The notes under the pieces are model-generated. The model worked only from the letters and a program-made list of their open reading frames with translations, was not told where the DNA came from and ran no database searches. Positions 63,585-64,000 of a stretch of 64,000 nucleotides of DNA are shown here, piece by piece. Position 1 is the first letter of the stretch, and every line of letters starts with the position of its first letter. Source of the stretch: an uncultured Bacteroidota bacterium (GTDB lineage: Bacteria > Bacteroidota > Bacteroidia > Chitinophagales > Chitinophagaceae); assembly GCA_903938445.1 (NCBI GenBank), contig CAJADG010000039.1, positions 124,001 through 188,000 on the forward strand, given 5' to 3'. Position numbers and translations under genes: made by a program.

Positions 63585-64000
63585 ATGAAAAAAGTAAGTA
63601 TACATAAAGCAGATAGTCGTGGTTCCGCAAACCATGGCTGGTTACATAGCTATCATACATTTAGCTTTGCAGGTTATTATAATCCTGAAAGAATCCATTT
63701 TGGGGCACTTCGTGTGTTAAATGACGATACTGTAAGTGGTGGAATGGGCTTTGGTACTCATCCTCATGACAATATGGAAATTATCAGTATTCCATTGGAG
63801 GGCGACTTGGAACATAAGGACAGTATGGGCAATACCACGGTTATTAAAAATGGAGATATTCAAGTAATGAGTGCGGGTACGGGTATTCAACATAGCGAAT
63901 ACAATAAGAATAAGGATCAACAAGTAAAATTTTTACAGATCTGGGTTTTTCCTAATATAAAAAATGTCACCCCTCGTTATGATCAAATCACATTAAATGT
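63585..64000 (+). CDS. Pirin-family protein (3' end outside window)
   Basis: The first 138 residues of a pirin, starting ATG 63585. The N-terminal cupin domain has the metal ligands H59, H61, H103 and E105 in GFGTHPHDNMEIISIP and SAGTGIQHSEYN, and the family start MKKVSIHKADSRG with WLHSYHTFSFAGYY. Pirins are iron-binding cupins with quercetinase-like or regulatory functions. The gene is cut by the end of the window; it is divergent from the esterase, 120 bases between starts. Confidence 0.92.
   Translation, partial: MKKVSIHKADSRGSANHGWLHSYHTFSFAGYYNPERIHFGALRVLNDDTVSGGMGFGTHPHDNMEIISIPLEGDLEHKDSMGNTTVIKNGDIQVMSAGTGIQHSEYNKNKDQQVKFLQIWVFPNIKNVTPRYDQITLN

Noticed and set aside
1-64000. Search for tRNA, rRNA, CRISPR, prophage or insertion sequences
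   Set aside because: No repeat-spacer array, terminal inverted repeat with transposase, integrase gene or cloverleaf-like region was recognised by reading.

Overview
The window comes from a low-GC (roughly one-third G+C by eye) member of the Bacteroidota, most likely a Chitinophagaceae-like, free-living, probably aquatic bacterium. The signs are SusC/SusD and Oar-type TonB receptors, many Sec or lipoprotein signal peptides, carboxypeptidase-regulatory-like N-domains, A-rich leaders instead of strong Shine-Dalgarno sites, and several TTG/GTG starts. No rRNA, tRNA, CRISPR, prophage or insertion sequence was recognised. Gene density is high and only one gap exceeds 300 bases (32162-32503).

Region 1 (1-20.5 kb) reads as a phosphorus island. 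It holds a PhnO-like aminophosphonate N-acetyltransferase overlapping a phosphodiesterase-alkaline phosphatase fusion, a secreted calcineurin-like phosphoesterase, a TonB receptor plus beta-helix lipoprotein operon, a purple-acid-phosphatase-like enzyme, an LpxH/PlcP-like phosphoesterase next to a glycosyltransferase (possible lipid renovation), polyphosphate kinase with a short Ppx/GppA phosphatase, and a second PhnO-like GNAT. A SusC receptor (cut by the window start) and an Oar-like receptor flank it. Upstream of four of these genes are short direct repeats at 10-11 base periodicity, the geometry of PhoB/PhoP-family boxes. No phoB/phoR gene is in the window, so the regulon is inference.

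Region 2 (20.5-33.3 kb) contains a GH29 fucosidase, beta-carbonic anhydrase, a small membrane protein, a CLC transporter with the GNN / GREGT signature of fluoride exporters, a GNAT, a DDAH-like hydrolase with an AdiC-like amino-acid permease, a SusC/SusD pair ending in two tandem terminators, an RluE-like pseudouridine synthase and a VF530 protein. Region 3 (33.3-38.6 kb) has an outer-membrane beta-barrel protein, a periplasmic DsrE protein divergent from a TsdA-like dihaem cytochrome, a dihaem peroxidase, a DUF2461 protein and a DUF1801 protein.

Region 4 (38.6-48.3 kb) holds a KUP potassium transporter next to a KdpE/short-KdpD pair (no kdpFABC), a YqjM-like flavin oxidoreductase with a zinc alcohol dehydrogenase, a DinB-like protein, a CDGSH protein, a GH3 glycosidase and a YetF-like protein. 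Region 5 (48.3-64 kb) holds an MG2-like/TonB-plug protein without a barrel, an LTA-synthase-like membrane phosphotransferase, a GH32 fructosidase, arginase, a methyltransferase, a Trp/Tyr-rich DUF6600-like protein, a PhnA/YjdM protein, a TonB receptor with an N-terminal HMA-like metal domain, an RhlE-type helicase, a type-B carboxylesterase and the start of a pirin.
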